Shown here: positions 49,104-57,802 of the stretch, piece after piece
How positions within the stretch are numbered: position 1 is the first letter of the stretch
How the letters are laid out: each line of letters begins with the position of its first letter
Assembly: GCF_947503795.1 (NCBI RefSeq)
Contig: NZ_CANNEZ010000002.1
Coordinates: 248,001-312,000 of the forward strand
From: an uncultured Jannaschia sp.
GTDB lineage: Bacteria; Pseudomonadota; Alphaproteobacteria; Rhodobacterales; Rhodobacteraceae
DNA length: 64,000 nucleotides
Direction of reading: 5' to 3'
Translations under genes and position numbers: made by a program
Notes under the pieces: generated by a model
Database searches by the model: none
Seen by the model: only the letters and a program-made list of their open reading frames with translations
What the model was told of the DNA's origin: nothing

Positions 49104-49862
49104 TCAGGTCTTCAGACGCACCCGCAGCTCTGCGGTCAGGACATCCATGTCCTCGCCCGTGCTCTCGGCCAGGCGCATCAGGCCGAACTGCACCCGCGCC
49201 ACCTCCTGGTAGTAGGAGGTGTAGATGTAGTTCGTCGCGGCCCCGGCGGCGGCCCCGATGACGGGCACGGCCTGTGCGGCCAGCTTCTGGCCCAGCGGAA
49301 TGGCGAGGCGCGGGGCGACCTTGGCGATCAGACCGTGAATCGCGCTGCCGGTCACCGTCAGGCGCATGGTCAGAAAGCTCAGATCCGTGCCGTCGTCGTC
49401 GTCGAGGGGCCCGGCGGCGGCGAAGACCCGCAGGCAGGCAGCGCGGATCTCGGGACGCGCGGGATCGAAGCCGTGCTCGTCCGCGATGGACTGAATCGCG
49501 CGCAGGATCAGCGTCGTGGTCACGGGAAGCTCGGCCAGCGCCGAGGGCAAGCCACCGAAGCCGCCCGCAGCACCCGTGCCCACGGTGATCGCGCGGGTTA
49601 GCCAGTCCGAGCCGTCCGCGATCCGACCGCGCGAGGCGGCGGCGGCCGTGAACGATTGCTCCAGCGCGGCGGCGGTGGCCTTTTCCAACCCGGAGCGGAC
49701 CGATTGCGGCAGCATGTCGATCATGCTCTCGGCCTGCGTCCCGATCAGCGACAGCAGTTGCAGGCCGACCCCCGAGGCGCCCCGCATGGCGGCGGCAAGA
49801 CGGTCGAGCTCGGCCTCGCGGTCGAGCGGCGGAAAGATCTGTTCGGTCTGCGGCTTCATCAT
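49104..49862 (-). CDS. EcsC family protein
   Basis: The 252-residue protein matches EcsC, with LDREAELDRLAAAMRGASG, the long helical middle and ELPVTTTLILRAIQSIADEHGFDP, then AVPVIGAAAGAATNYIYTSYYQEVARVQF. EcsC was first seen near an ABC transporter in Bacillus, and its biochemical role is unclear. Two glycine-rich hydrophobic segments suggest membrane association. The start could be ATG 49862 or 49859; neither has a strong ribosome site. Confidence 0.82.
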   Translation of the reverse strand: MMKPQTEQIFPPLDREAELDRLAAAMRGASGVGLQLLSLIGTQAESMIDMLPQSVRSGLEKATAAALEQSFTAAAASRGRIADGSDWLTRAITVGTGAAGGFGGLPSALAELPVTTTLILRAIQSIADEHGFDPARPEIRAACLRVFAAAGPLDDDDGTDLSFLTMRLTVTGSAIHGLIAKVAPRLAIPLGQKLAAQAVPVIGAAAGAATNYIYTSYYQEVARVQFGLMRLAESTGEDMDVLTAELRVRLKT

Positions 49863-49888
49863 GCCACAGGATGTGGGTGCGCCGCGCC

Positions 49889-50362
49889 TCAGGGCAAGGC
49901 CCGTACGACGTCGCCCGTGATCCCGTCCCAATCCCAGCATCCCAGCACCCGCGCCGGGTTCGTCGGGGGCGGCATGGTCACGCCCGCCAGCGGTGCGAAG
50001 CCGAACCGCCCGTAATAGGGCGCGTCCCCGACCAGCAGGACCCGGTTCACGCCCGCGACCGCCGCGCGGTCCAGACCCGACTGGATCAGATAGGCGCCCA
50101 GCCCCTCGCCCTGCCGCGTCGGATGGATCGCGACCGGTCCCAGCAGCATCGCGTCATGCGCCCCGACGCGGACGGGCCAGAAGCGGATCGCGCCCGCGAC
50201 CTCGCCTGCCGCGCCCCGCGCCACGAGACAGAGATCGCGCGCCGCCGCCACGCCGTCGCGCAGCCGGTAGGACGAGAGCGCCGTCCGGCCCGGCGCGAAG
50301 CACAGGTCCAGAAGCGCTTCGACCTCCCATTCGTCCTCGGGTGTCTCGCGGCAGAGTTCCAT
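49889..50362 (-). CDS. GNAT family N-acetyltransferase
   Basis: The 157-residue protein has a GNAT fold with the acetyl-CoA motif LGPVAIHPTRQGEGLGAYLIQ (Q/R-x2-G-x-G/A form) and VLLVGDAPYYGRFGFAP, the YhbS-like signature around the Y-Y-RFGF turn. The substrate is not evident. It stands 27 bp upstream of the EcsC gene on the same strand and may share its transcript. Confidence 0.85.
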   Translation of the reverse strand: MELCRETPEDEWEVEALLDLCFAPGRTALSSYRLRDGVAAARDLCLVARGAAGEVAGAIRFWPVRVGAHDAMLLGPVAIHPTRQGEGLGAYLIQSGLDRAAVAGVNRVLLVGDAPYYGRFGFAPLAGVTMPPPTNPARVLGCWDWDGITGDVVRALP

Positions 50363-50428
50363 GGCGCCGGTTGTGGCGTCTGTCGCGCGGCTCGGCTAGT
50401 CCTTCGCGCGACGCCAAGGAGACCCGCG

Positions 50429-51031
50429 ATGTTCTACCGCCCCGAGGACGGCCACGGCCTGCCCCACAATCCGTTCAACGCCGTCGTCTCGCCCCGCCCC
50501 ATCGGCTGGATCGGAACGCGCGGCGCGATGGGCGACAACCTGGCACCCTACAGCTTCTTCAACGCGGTGGCCTATGTCCCGCCGCAGGTGATGTTCGCCT
50601 CGACCAGCGCCAAGGACGACCGGGACGGGACCAAGGACAGCGTGGCGCAGATCCGCGAAAGCGGCGTCTTCTCGGTCAATATCGTGGAATACGCGTCGCG
50701 CGACCGCATGAACGTCTCGTCGGGGGCGCATCCCGCCGGCACGGACGAATTCGCGGTCGCGGGCGTGCCCAAGGCGGAATGCGACACGATCGACGCGCCG
50801 CGCGTGGCCGACGCGCCCGCGACGCTGGAATGCAAGCTGACGCAGATCGTGACCCTGCCCGGCGCGGCGAATTTCGCGGTCTTCGGCGAAGTCACCGGCA
50901 TCCACCTGCGCGACGATTGCATCGTCGACGGCCGGTTCGACGTGACGACCTTCGCGCCGCTGGCCCGGCTCGGGTATCGCGACTACACCAGGGTCGGTGA
51001 TCTCTTCTCGCTCAAGCGGCCGGACGACTAG
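50429..51031 (+). CDS. Flavin reductase family (FMN-binding) protein
   Basis: The 200-residue protein matches the FMN-binding split barrel of flavin reductase-like proteins: PFNAVVSPRPIGWIGTRG, NLAPYSFFNAVAYVPPQVMFAS and VSSGAHPAGTDEFAVAGV. Such proteins bind FMN and may supply reduced flavin or act on an unknown substrate. AAGGAG precedes the ATG. Its stop shares a CTAG with the convergent membrane protein gene. Confidence 0.85.
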   Translation: MFYRPEDGHGLPHNPFNAVVSPRPIGWIGTRGAMGDNLAPYSFFNAVAYVPPQVMFASTSAKDDRDGTKDSVAQIRESGVFSVNIVEYASRDRMNVSSGAHPAGTDEFAVAGVPKAECDTIDAPRVADAPATLECKLTQIVTLPGAANFAVFGEVTGIHLRDDCIVDGRFDVTTFAPLARLGYRDYTRVGDLFSLKRPDD

Positions 51032-51303
51032 GCCCCCAGCACCAGCCAGCGGGTGATCCCGTAGACGTAGAGCGCCGTGAAGAGAAGGTTGATCAGCTTG
51101 AGCTGCCGCTCGCCGTGGAGCCAGGCGTAGAAGATCCAGATGGTGCAGAAGGGCAGCCCGAGGATCATCGGCCAGGGGTGCCAGTTCTGGACGATGGCGA
51201 TGGTGCTCGCGATGCCCAGCGCCAGTGCGAACCACTTCGCCCGCTGCTCATGGGTGGCGAGCCAGTGGATCAGGCGGTCGGAGGACGACATGGGCGCACG
51301 CAT
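51028..51303 (-). CDS. Small membrane protein, unnamed
   Basis: The 91-residue protein has two or three hydrophobic helices (WFALALGIASTIAIVQNW, MILGLPFCTIWIFYAW and LINLLFTALYVYGITRWL). The W-rich, short-helix pattern recalls fragments of PnuC-like vitamin carriers, but it is too short for one. I give no function. An AAGGAAG site supports ATG 51303. It lies between the flavin reductase and the SulP gene. Confidence 0.65.
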   Translation of the reverse strand: MRAPMSSSDRLIHWLATHEQRAKWFALALGIASTIAIVQNWHPWPMILGLPFCTIWIFYAWLHGERQLKLINLLFTALYVYGITRWLVLGA

Positions 51304-51474
51304 TCGCGTAGCTTCCTTTCGGGACGGATAATGCTGTCGGGAGACGGGTCATCTCTGCCACCCGTCCCTGTCCGGATATCCGCGATGCCCAGTCGGCACA
51401 AGCCCGTGGGCGACCTGCCATGTCGCGAACCGGCGCCCCGACCCGGCAGGGCCGACGCCCGCCCGCGCCGACGC

Positions 51475-51524
51475 AAGAGTTTTCACCGAAAACTCTTTGC
51501 CAAGACCTTCATCGAAGATCTTGG
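51475..51524 (-). terminator. Tandem hairpins downstream of sulP
   Basis: Hairpin 1 is AAGAGTTTTC-ACC-GAAAACTCTT (51475-51497, perfect). Hairpin 2 is CCAAGACCTTC-ATC-GAAGATCTTGG (51500-51524); its single mismatch becomes a G-U pair only when read on the minus strand, which fits a role in RNA from sulP. They begin 10 bp after the sulP stop. Confidence 0.7.
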
Positions 51525-51533
51525 ACCTCGCCG

Positions 51534-53132
51534 TCAGTGACCGCCCTCGAGGATGCCGGTCCGCACGCCGTAATTGGCGGCGATCGCGTAATCGGGGTCG
51601 TCATCGCTGTCGACCATCAGGTGTCCGGCCTTCGTCAGCAGGCGGTGGCAGTCGCGGCTGAGGTGGCGCAGCTCGATCCGCTTGCCCGCCGCCTCGTATT
51701 TCCCGGCGACCGCCTCGATGGCCTGCAGCGCGGACTGGTCGGCGACCCGGCTTTCGGCGAAGTCCACGATGACGACCGAAGGGTCCGCCTCGGGATCGAA
51801 GAGTTCGACGAAGCCCGTGGCCGACCCGAAGAAGAGCGGGCCGTTGACCTGGTAGACGCGCGCGCCTTCGGGGGTCTCGTAGGTCGAGGCCCGGATGCGG
51901 CGCGCATTTTCCCAGGCATAGGCCAGCGCCGAGACGATCACGCCCACGACCACCGCGATGGCGAGGTCGGTCAGCACCGTCACGATGGTCATGAGGATGA
52001 TGACCACCGCGTCGATGCGCGGCACGCGGGTCAGGATCTTGATCGAATTCCACGCGAAGGTCCCGATCACGACCATGAACATGACGCCCACCAGCGCGGC
52101 CAGCGGGATACGTTCGATCAGCGGCGCGGCGACGAGGATGAACGCAAGAAGGAACAGCGCTGCCGAGATGCCCGAGATCCGCGTCCGCCCGCCGGATTTC
52201 ACGTTGATCATCGACTGGCCGATCATGGCGCAGCCGCCCATGCCGCCGAAGAACCCGGTCACCGTGTTGGCCGCGCCCTGCGCGATGCATTCCTGCGACG
52301 CGCCGCCGCGCTGGCCCGTGATCTCGCCCACGAGGTTCAGCGTCAGCAGGCTCTCGATCAGGCCGATCGCCGCGAGGATCAGCGCGTAGGGCAGGATGAT
52401 CGTCAGCGTCTCGTAGTTGAGCGGCACCATCGGGATGTGGAAGGCCGGCAGCCCGCCCGCGATGGAGGCCATGTCGCCCACCGTCGGCGTGCTCAGCCCA
52501 AGCCCGATCACCAGTGCCGCCGTGATGCCGATCCCGGCCAGCGGCGCGGGGATCAGGTTCGTCACCTTCGGCAGGCCCCAGATCACCGCCATCGTCACCG
52601 CGATCAGACCCAGCATCAGGAGGATGTCGCCCGCGGGCAGCCACGCGCCGTCGGGCGTGCGGAACTGCGTCAACTGCGCAAGGAAGATCACGATGGCCAG
52701 ACCGTTGACGAAGCCCAGCATGACGGGATGCGGCACGAGACGGATGAACTTGCCCCAGCGCATCACCCCCGCGAAGATCTGCAGAAGCCCCATCAGGACG
52801 ACGGTCGCGAAGAGGTATTCCACCCCGTGCACGGCCACGAGGCTGACCATCACGACGGCCAGCGCGCCCGTCGCGCCCGAGATCATCCCCGGCCGGCCGC
52901 CGATCAGCGCGGTGATCAGACCCACGATGAACGCGGCATAGAGCCCGACCAACGGGTTCACGCCGGCGACGAAGGCGAACGCCACCGCCTCGGGCACGAG
53001 GGCGAGGGCCACGGTCAACCCGGCCAGCACTTCGACGCGCAGCACGGGCAGGGACAGGACGGAGGTCGGGGCCACGCGCAGGTCGGGGCCGTCGTAACGG
53101 TCGGCGAGGCGCGCCAGAAGGGATCGGCTCAT
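51534..53132 (-). CDS. SulP family anion transporter with STAS domain
   Basis: The 532-residue protein has about eleven hydrophobic segments in the SulP core (VLAGLTVALALVPEAVAFAFVAG at the start, GGMGGCAMIGQSMINVKSGGRTRISG in the middle) and a cytosolic STAS domain from about residue 415 (VYQVNGPLFFGSATGFVELFDP, VIVDFAESRVADQSALQAIEAV). SulP carriers move sulfate, bicarbonate or other anions with proton or sodium. A carbonic anhydrase gene, which would hint at bicarbonate, is not adjacent. Confidence 0.92.
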   Translation of the reverse strand: MSRSLLARLADRYDGPDLRVAPTSVLSLPVLRVEVLAGLTVALALVPEAVAFAFVAGVNPLVGLYAAFIVGLITALIGGRPGMISGATGALAVVMVSLVAVHGVEYLFATVVLMGLLQIFAGVMRWGKFIRLVPHPVMLGFVNGLAIVIFLAQLTQFRTPDGAWLPAGDILLMLGLIAVTMAVIWGLPKVTNLIPAPLAGIGITAALVIGLGLSTPTVGDMASIAGGLPAFHIPMVPLNYETLTIILPYALILAAIGLIESLLTLNLVGEITGQRGGASQECIAQGAANTVTGFFGGMGGCAMIGQSMINVKSGGRTRISGISAALFLLAFILVAAPLIERIPLAALVGVMFMVVIGTFAWNSIKILTRVPRIDAVVIILMTIVTVLTDLAIAVVVGVIVSALAYAWENARRIRASTYETPEGARVYQVNGPLFFGSATGFVELFDPEADPSVVIVDFAESRVADQSALQAIEAVAGKYEAAGKRIELRHLSRDCHRLLTKAGHLMVDSDDDPDYAIAANYGVRTGILEGGH

Positions 53133-53266
53133 ACGTCGGGCTTTCGGGGAAGGGGGTTGGCGCGGCCTTAGCAGGCGAGGACGCGATGCAACAGGGGGCG
53201 CCGCGGGCGCGTTGCGATTCCGTTGCGTGCGGGGCAGTCTCGGGCGCGGGCCAGCGGAGAGCCACC

Positions 53267-54127
53267 ATGGCGGACATCACCATCGGGATTATCGGCGGCT
53301 CGGGTCTCTATGGCGTGCCGGGTCTCGCGGATGGCGAATGGCGCGCGGCGGACACGCCGTGGGGGCCGCCATCCGACGCGCTGTTGCACGGCGCGCTGGG
53401 CGACGTGCCGGCCGTTTTCCTGCCCCGCCACGGGCGCGGCCATGTCCACAGCCCGACCTCCGTGCCCTACCGCGCCAATATCGCGGCGCTGAAAGAGGCG
53501 GGCGTCACGCATCTGGTGTCGGTCTCGGCGGTGGGCTCGTTCCGCGAGGCGATGGCGCCCGGCGATTTCGTCGTCGTGGACCAGTTCGTCGACCGCACCT
53601 TCGCCCGCGACAAGAGCTTCTTCGGCCCCGGTCTCGTCGCCCATGTCAGCGCGGCGCATCCGGTCTGCGCGGCGCTGTCCTCGGCCTGTGCGGCCGCCGC
53701 GCGGGCGGGCGGCGCGACGGTCCACGAGGGCGGCACGTATCTGGCCATGGAAGGCCCGCAATTCTCGACGCTTGCCGAATCGCGGCTCTATCGCGACTGG
53801 GGCTGCGACGTGATCGGAATGACGAACATGCCCGAAGCCAAACTCGCCCGCGAGGCCGAGCTGCATTACGCCTCGGTCGCCATGGTGACGGATTACGACA
53901 GCTGGCATCCCGATCATGGCTCGGTCCGGATCACCGATATCCTCGAGACGCTGCACGGCAACGTGGACCGCGCCGCCGCGATGGTCGCGGCCCTGCAGGA
54001 GCACCTGCGCGCGGGCTGCGACACCGGCTGCGACCGGGCGCTCGACCACGCGATCATGACCGCGCCCGAGGCGCGCGATCCGGACATGGTCGATCGGCTC
54101 CGCACGGTGGCGGGGCGCGTGTTGTGA
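53267..54127 (+). CDS. mtnP: S-methyl-5'-thioadenosine phosphorylase
   Basis: MtnP splits methylthioadenosine, a by-product of polyamine synthesis and homoserine-lactone synthesis, into adenine and methylthioribose-1-phosphate. The 286-residue protein has IGIIGGSGLY (7-16), RHGRGHVHSPTSVPYRANIAAL, EGGTYLAMEGPQFSTLAESRLY and GMTNMPEAKLAREAELHYA, all purine phosphorylase family 2 landmarks. The stop overlaps the next GTG start as GTGA. Two genes later apt recycles the released adenine. Confidence 0.95.
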   Translation: MADITIGIIGGSGLYGVPGLADGEWRAADTPWGPPSDALLHGALGDVPAVFLPRHGRGHVHSPTSVPYRANIAALKEAGVTHLVSVSAVGSFREAMAPGDFVVVDQFVDRTFARDKSFFGPGLVAHVSAAHPVCAALSSACAAAARAGGATVHEGGTYLAMEGPQFSTLAESRLYRDWGCDVIGMTNMPEAKLAREAELHYASVAMVTDYDSWHPDHGSVRITDILETLHGNVDRAAAMVAALQEHLRAGCDTGCDRALDHAIMTAPEARDPDMVDRLRTVAGRVL

Positions 54128-54807
54128 TCCGCGCCGCCCTTCTGGCCTGCTGCCTCGCCCTGCCCGCGGGCGCGCAGGAATTCGTCACCGCGCCCGGACC
54201 GATGACCGACACGGAATTCTACCGCGCCGTGGCCTGCGCCGCCGCGCCGGGGGGCGAGTGTCGCAAGCCCTTCCTGCGCTGGCCCGAGGCCAAGCGCGGC
54301 GCCGTCACGATCGCGCTCGCCTCTGTGCCGCCCGGCCTGCCCCCATGGCGCCTGGCCCTCTTCGATCAGGGGCTCGAGGCCGCGATCGCTCAGATCAACG
54401 GTCTGGGGATCGACCTGCGGCTGGCGCGCGCCGATGCCGGGCCCGCCGATATCGACATTCACATCGTCCTGACCCCGCCGGGCGAGGTGATGCGCGACAC
54501 CGGCGTCCCCGCGCTCGACGGAGCGATGCTGCCGCTGGGCCGGGTGGCGCTGCGCGCCAAGGGCGGCGAAATCCGCGACGCGCTGATCGCCGTCTCGGCC
54601 GAGGCGCGCCGCCGCGAGATCGCATCCGTCCTCCTCGAGGAGATCACCCAGGGCCTCGGTCTGATGACGGATATCAGCGGGCCCGCCTATGGCCGCTCGC
54701 TCTTCTCCGAAGACAGCAATTCCGTCGTGCGCCTCGAAGGCCAGGACGCCATGGCGCTGCGCCGCCACTACCCGCCCGCGGGCACCGACACGTCGGAAGG
54801 AAGCTGA
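54124..54807 (+). CDS. DUF2927 family exported protein
   Basis: From the GTG at 54124 (overlapping the mtnP stop) the protein is 227 residues, with a signal peptide (AALLACCLALPAGAQ) and a domain with FLRWPEAKRGAVTIALASVPPG, IDIHIVLTPPGEVMRDTG and LLEEITQGLGLMTDISGPAYGRSLF, typical of DUF2927. The ExxQxLG stretch followed by DS and S resembles zincin-like folds without a full HExxH. It is coupled on both sides, ending directly at the apt ATG. Its link to purine salvage is unexplained. Confidence 0.8.
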   Translation: MIRAALLACCLALPAGAQEFVTAPGPMTDTEFYRAVACAAAPGGECRKPFLRWPEAKRGAVTIALASVPPGLPPWRLALFDQGLEAAIAQINGLGIDLRLARADAGPADIDIHIVLTPPGEVMRDTGVPALDGAMLPLGRVALRAKGGEIRDALIAVSAEARRREIASVLLEEITQGLGLMTDISGPAYGRSLFSEDSNSVVRLEGQDAMALRRHYPPAGTDTSEGS

Positions 54808-55347
54808 ATGCCAGACCAGAAGACCGTCCGGGACTACATCCGGACCATCCCCGACTTTCCGCATGAAGGGATCATGTTCCGGGACGTGACGACCCTGTTC
54901 GCGGATGCACGCGGCATGCGGCTCTGCGTCGATCAGATGCTGGCGCCCTATGCGGGCACGCGGATCGACGCCGTGGCGGGACTCGAAGCGCGCGGCTTCA
55001 TCCTCGGCGGCGCTGTGGCGCACCAGCTCGGGACCGGCTTCGTGCCGATCCGCAAGAAGGGCAAGCTGCCGGGACCGGTCTTCGCGCAGGACTACACGCT
55101 GGAATACGGGCAAGCGACGGTCGAGGTGCACCAGGACGCGCTGCCGGCGGGGGCACGGGTCCTTCTGGTGGACGATCTCCTGGCGACCGGGGGCACCGCG
55201 CGGGCGGGCATCGCCTTGCTGGAGAAGCTGGGATGCGAGGTGGTCGGTTGCGCCTTCGTGATCGACCTGCCGGATCTCGGCGGGCGCGCCGTGCTGGAAG
55301 GCATGGGCATGGACCTGCACACGCTCTGCAATTTCGACGGCGAATAG
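54808..55347 (+). CDS. apt: Adenine phosphoribosyltransferase
   Basis: Apt joins adenine and PRPP to give AMP. The 179-residue protein carries [35 protein letters not shown], and the PRPP-binding loop [17 protein letters not shown] near residue 120, the standard Apt pattern. It starts immediately after the DUF2927 stop and has a GGAAGG site. Together with mtnP it recovers adenine from methylthioadenosine. Confidence 0.96.
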   Translation: MPDQKTVRDYIRTIPDFPHEGIMFRDVTTLFADARGMRLCVDQMLAPYAGTRIDAVAGLEARGFILGGAVAHQLGTGFVPIRKKGKLPGPVFAQDYTLEYGQATVEVHQDALPAGARVLLVDDLLATGGTARAGIALLEKLGCEVVGCAFVIDLPDLGGRAVLEGMGMDLHTLCNFDGE

Positions 55348-55370
55348 CCACATTCGCGCCGCGAAGCGTA

Positions 55371-55401
55371 AACCTTTTGGTAACCTTTGGCTGTCTATAT
55401 T
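55371..55401 (+). promoter_or_regulatory. Predicted promoter with an 11-bp direct repeat
   Basis: A strong -10 TATATT (55396-55401) follows two copies of AACCTTT-TGG/AACCTTTGG spaced one helical turn apart (55371-55390). The -35 is weak (CCTTTT at 17-bp spacing), which suits an activator bound to the repeat. Confidence 0.45.
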
Positions 55402-55406
55402 CGAGT

Positions 55407-55476
55407 GTGGTCTTAGCAGACGGCCACCCATTCCCCCAGCGCCTCGCCTCCCCCAGGGCGAGGCGTACTTCGTTCT
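55407..55476 (+). ncRNA. Candidate small RNA with two C-rich loops
   Basis: From the predicted start the transcript would be about 70 nt. It would fold into a hairpin (GTGG-TCT-TAGC-AGA-CGG-CCAC, 55407-55427), leave the stretch CCATTCCCCCAGC single-stranded, then form a 9-bp hairpin (55440-55448 with 55457-55465) whose loop is TCCCCCA, and end in TACTTCGTTCT. The motif TCCCCCAG thus occurs twice in exposed positions and could pair with ribosome binding sites. The second hairpin could instead just terminate apt. No family assignment is made. Confidence 0.45.
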
Positions 55477-56926
55477 AGGGGCGTGATCCTCGCTTCGAGC
55501 GGACGCGTAACACCGCGCCGGGGTTCATGATTCCCCCCGGATCCAGCGCGTCCTTGATTGCACGCATCGCCGCCAGCTTCACCGGATCGACATAGCGTTC
55601 GAGGTCGTCGACCTTCAGCCGACCAACCCCGTGCTCGGCGCTGACAGATCCGCCGAATCGATGAACGAGGTCGTGGACGGCGCGCTTGATGTCGTCGCGT
55701 TGATGGGTGTGATCCGCACGGCTGCGCCCCGGCCGAGGGAACACGTTATAATGCAGGTTGCCGTCGCCGACATGCCCGAAGCAGTTGATGCGGAAGTCAC
55801 CGATCGCAGCCAGAACGCCGGGCCCCTCGGAGATGAAGGCGGGGATCGCGGCGATGGGCACGCTGATGTCGTGGCTGCTGACGGCGCCCACCGCGCGGTT
55901 GGCTTGCGGGATCGTCTCGCGCAGATGCCAGAAATCGGCGCGTTGCCCCTCGGACTGCGCGATGGTGCCGTCGGTCGCGAGCCCCGCCTCGGCCGCCGCC
56001 TCGAACAGCCCCTCGAGCGCGGCCTGCGGATCGCCCGAGGCGCCTAGCCCGAGGTCGATCAAGACCGACCAGTCCGGCTCGCCCATCGGGCGGCGCACAT
56101 CCGGCATGTGTTCGGCCACGAAGCGCAAGCCTTCGCCGCCCAGAAGTTCGAACGCGGAGACACCCTCGCCGATCCGGTCCCGCGCGAGGTTCAAAAGGGC
56201 GATGGCCGCGTCGGGATCCGGCACGACGATGATCGCGGCCCCCGTCTGGACGGGGCGCGGCAAGAGCTTGAGCGACGCCGCCGTAATGATGCCCAGCGTC
56301 CCCTCGGCCCCGATCAGGAGATGGCGCAGATCGTAGCCGGTGTTGTTCTTCCGCAGGGGCGACAGACCGTGCAGGATCGAGCCATCCGGCAGCACCGCCT
56401 CGATCCCGAGGCAGAGATCGCGGGCATTGCCGTAGCGCAGGACATTCACGCCGCCTGCATTGGTCGAGAGGATGCCCCCGATCCGGGCCGAGCCCTGCGA
56501 TGCGATCGAGAGCGGGAACAGGCGGTCCACGCCCTCGGCGACCTCCTGCACATGCTGCAGGATCGCTCCGGCCTCGACCACCGCGACGTTCTCGGACGGA
56601 TCGACCGACCGGATGTCCGACAGCCGTTCCAGCGACAGGATCACAGGATCGGGCAGATCCTCGGAGACCTGTCCCCCGACGAGCCCGGTGCCGCCGCCAT
56701 AAGGCACGATGCCGACGCGGGCGGCCTGGGCGGCGGCGACGATGGTCGCGACCTCCGCGGTGGATGAGGGCGCGAGAAGCAAGCCGCCGCGGCCGGTGTA
56801 ACGGCCCCGCGGCTCCTCGGTGTAGCGGGGTTCGAGGTCGCGGAAGACCGCGGCCGGAAGGCGCGCGCGCAATGCGTCGGCGAAGGCGCCGGTCGCGGGG
56901 GCCAGATCGGCCAAACTGGATGTCAT
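55475..56926 (-). CDS. FAD-binding oxidoreductase of the D-lactate/D-2-hydroxyglutarate dehydrogenase type
   Basis: The 483-residue flavoprotein has the FAD-binding-4 domain (IVPYGGGTGLVGGQV, RIGGILSTNAGGVNVLRYGN, LIGAEGTLGIITAA) and the FAD-oxidase C domain (CFGHVGDGNLHYNVFPR, VHRFGGSVSAEHGVG, KDALDPGGIMNPG). Enzymes of this group oxidise D-lactate, glycolate or D-2-hydroxyglutarate to 2-oxoacids; the exact substrate is open. The start ATG 56926 overlaps the end of the MBL gene, so the pair is co-translated. The stop abuts the candidate small RNA. Confidence 0.9.
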   Translation of the reverse strand: MTSSLADLAPATGAFADALRARLPAAVFRDLEPRYTEEPRGRYTGRGGLLLAPSSTAEVATIVAAAQAARVGIVPYGGGTGLVGGQVSEDLPDPVILSLERLSDIRSVDPSENVAVVEAGAILQHVQEVAEGVDRLFPLSIASQGSARIGGILSTNAGGVNVLRYGNARDLCLGIEAVLPDGSILHGLSPLRKNNTGYDLRHLLIGAEGTLGIITAASLKLLPRPVQTGAAIIVVPDPDAAIALLNLARDRIGEGVSAFELLGGEGLRFVAEHMPDVRRPMGEPDWSVLIDLGLGASGDPQAALEGLFEAAAEAGLATDGTIAQSEGQRADFWHLRETIPQANRAVGAVSSHDISVPIAAIPAFISEGPGVLAAIGDFRINCFGHVGDGNLHYNVFPRPGRSRADHTHQRDDIKRAVHDLVHRFGGSVSAEHGVGRLKVDDLERYVDPVKLAAMRAIKDALDPGGIMNPGAVLRVRSKRGSRP

Positions 56927-57741
56927 TCGGGCTCCGACAGGAAGGCGGGGCGCAGCACGACGATGGTCGGACGCGAGGGAAGGCTGCGCAGCGAGACCTC
57001 CATGTGCGACGCGGGCCGCACCTCGACATCGAAGCTGTCGGACATGTCCGCGAGGAACCGGTCGAGCGACCCCTGCCCCCACCAATGCATCGGGATCACG
57101 ACCGAGGACCTGAGCCGGTCGAGCACCCGCTTGAGCGTCGGCCGGTCCAGCGTCAGCCCCCCGTCAACCGGGGCCATCACCACGTCAAGCCGCCCCAGCG
57201 CGGCATAGGTCTCGGCGTCCGGTTCGTGGTGGAGATGCCCGAGATGGCCGATGCAGAGCCCGCCCACCTCGAAGACGAAGATCGAGTTGCCGTTCTCCTC
57301 GAAGCCGCCGTCGCGGCTGCGGATGTCGGTCGAGACGGAGCGCACGAGCATCTCGCCGAGATCGAGGTGATGGCCCACCGGCTCGCCCACGCGATCGGAC
57401 CAGCCGGGCAGAACATGGCGAATCGCGGGGTCGGGATCGGGCGTCCAATGGGTGATGTGGGCGCGGTTCATGGTGACGATATCGGGCGTGTCGATGGCCC
57501 CGGCGAAACCCGAATAATCGGTGATCGCGCGCAGACCGCCCGCCGTCTCGATCAGGAACATCGCGTGGTCGACGTAATTCAGCCGCACTGTGAAGTCGTC
57601 TGGCAGCGGCGCGCGGTAGGCCGCGCGGTGCAGGTATTCGATCCCCGGCGCCGCGGCGACGGCGATGCAATGGCTGGCCCGACGATCCTGGGCCTGGGCC
57701 AGCGTCGGCAGAAGGAAAAGGAGCACGAGAAGGCAGCGCAT
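56923..57741 (-). CDS. Exported MBL-fold (UlaG-like) protein
   Basis: From ATG 57741 the 272-residue protein has a signal peptide (CLLVLLFLLPTLAQAQ) and an MBL fold of the UlaG branch: LNYVDHAMFLIETAGGLRAITDYSG, NRAHITHWTPDPD in place of the usual HxHxDH, GGLCIGHLGHLHHEPD and VIPMHWWGQGSL. The altered first metal motif suggests a changed or single-metal site. Export makes it periplasmic, unlike cytosolic UlaG lactonase. It overlaps the FAD enzyme gene downstream by 4 nt. Confidence 0.75.
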   Translation of the reverse strand: MRCLLVLLFLLPTLAQAQDRRASHCIAVAAAPGIEYLHRAAYRAPLPDDFTVRLNYVDHAMFLIETAGGLRAITDYSGFAGAIDTPDIVTMNRAHITHWTPDPDPAIRHVLPGWSDRVGEPVGHHLDLGEMLVRSVSTDIRSRDGGFEENGNSIFVFEVGGLCIGHLGHLHHEPDAETYAALGRLDVVMAPVDGGLTLDRPTLKRVLDRLRSSVVIPMHWWGQGSLDRFLADMSDSFDVEVRPASHMEVSLRSLPSRPTIVVLRPAFLSEPE

Positions 57742-57802
57742 GGCGAACAGGGTAGCACGCGGGCACGCGGTGCCCAATGCGGCGCGATGACGGGGCCGAG
57801 GC

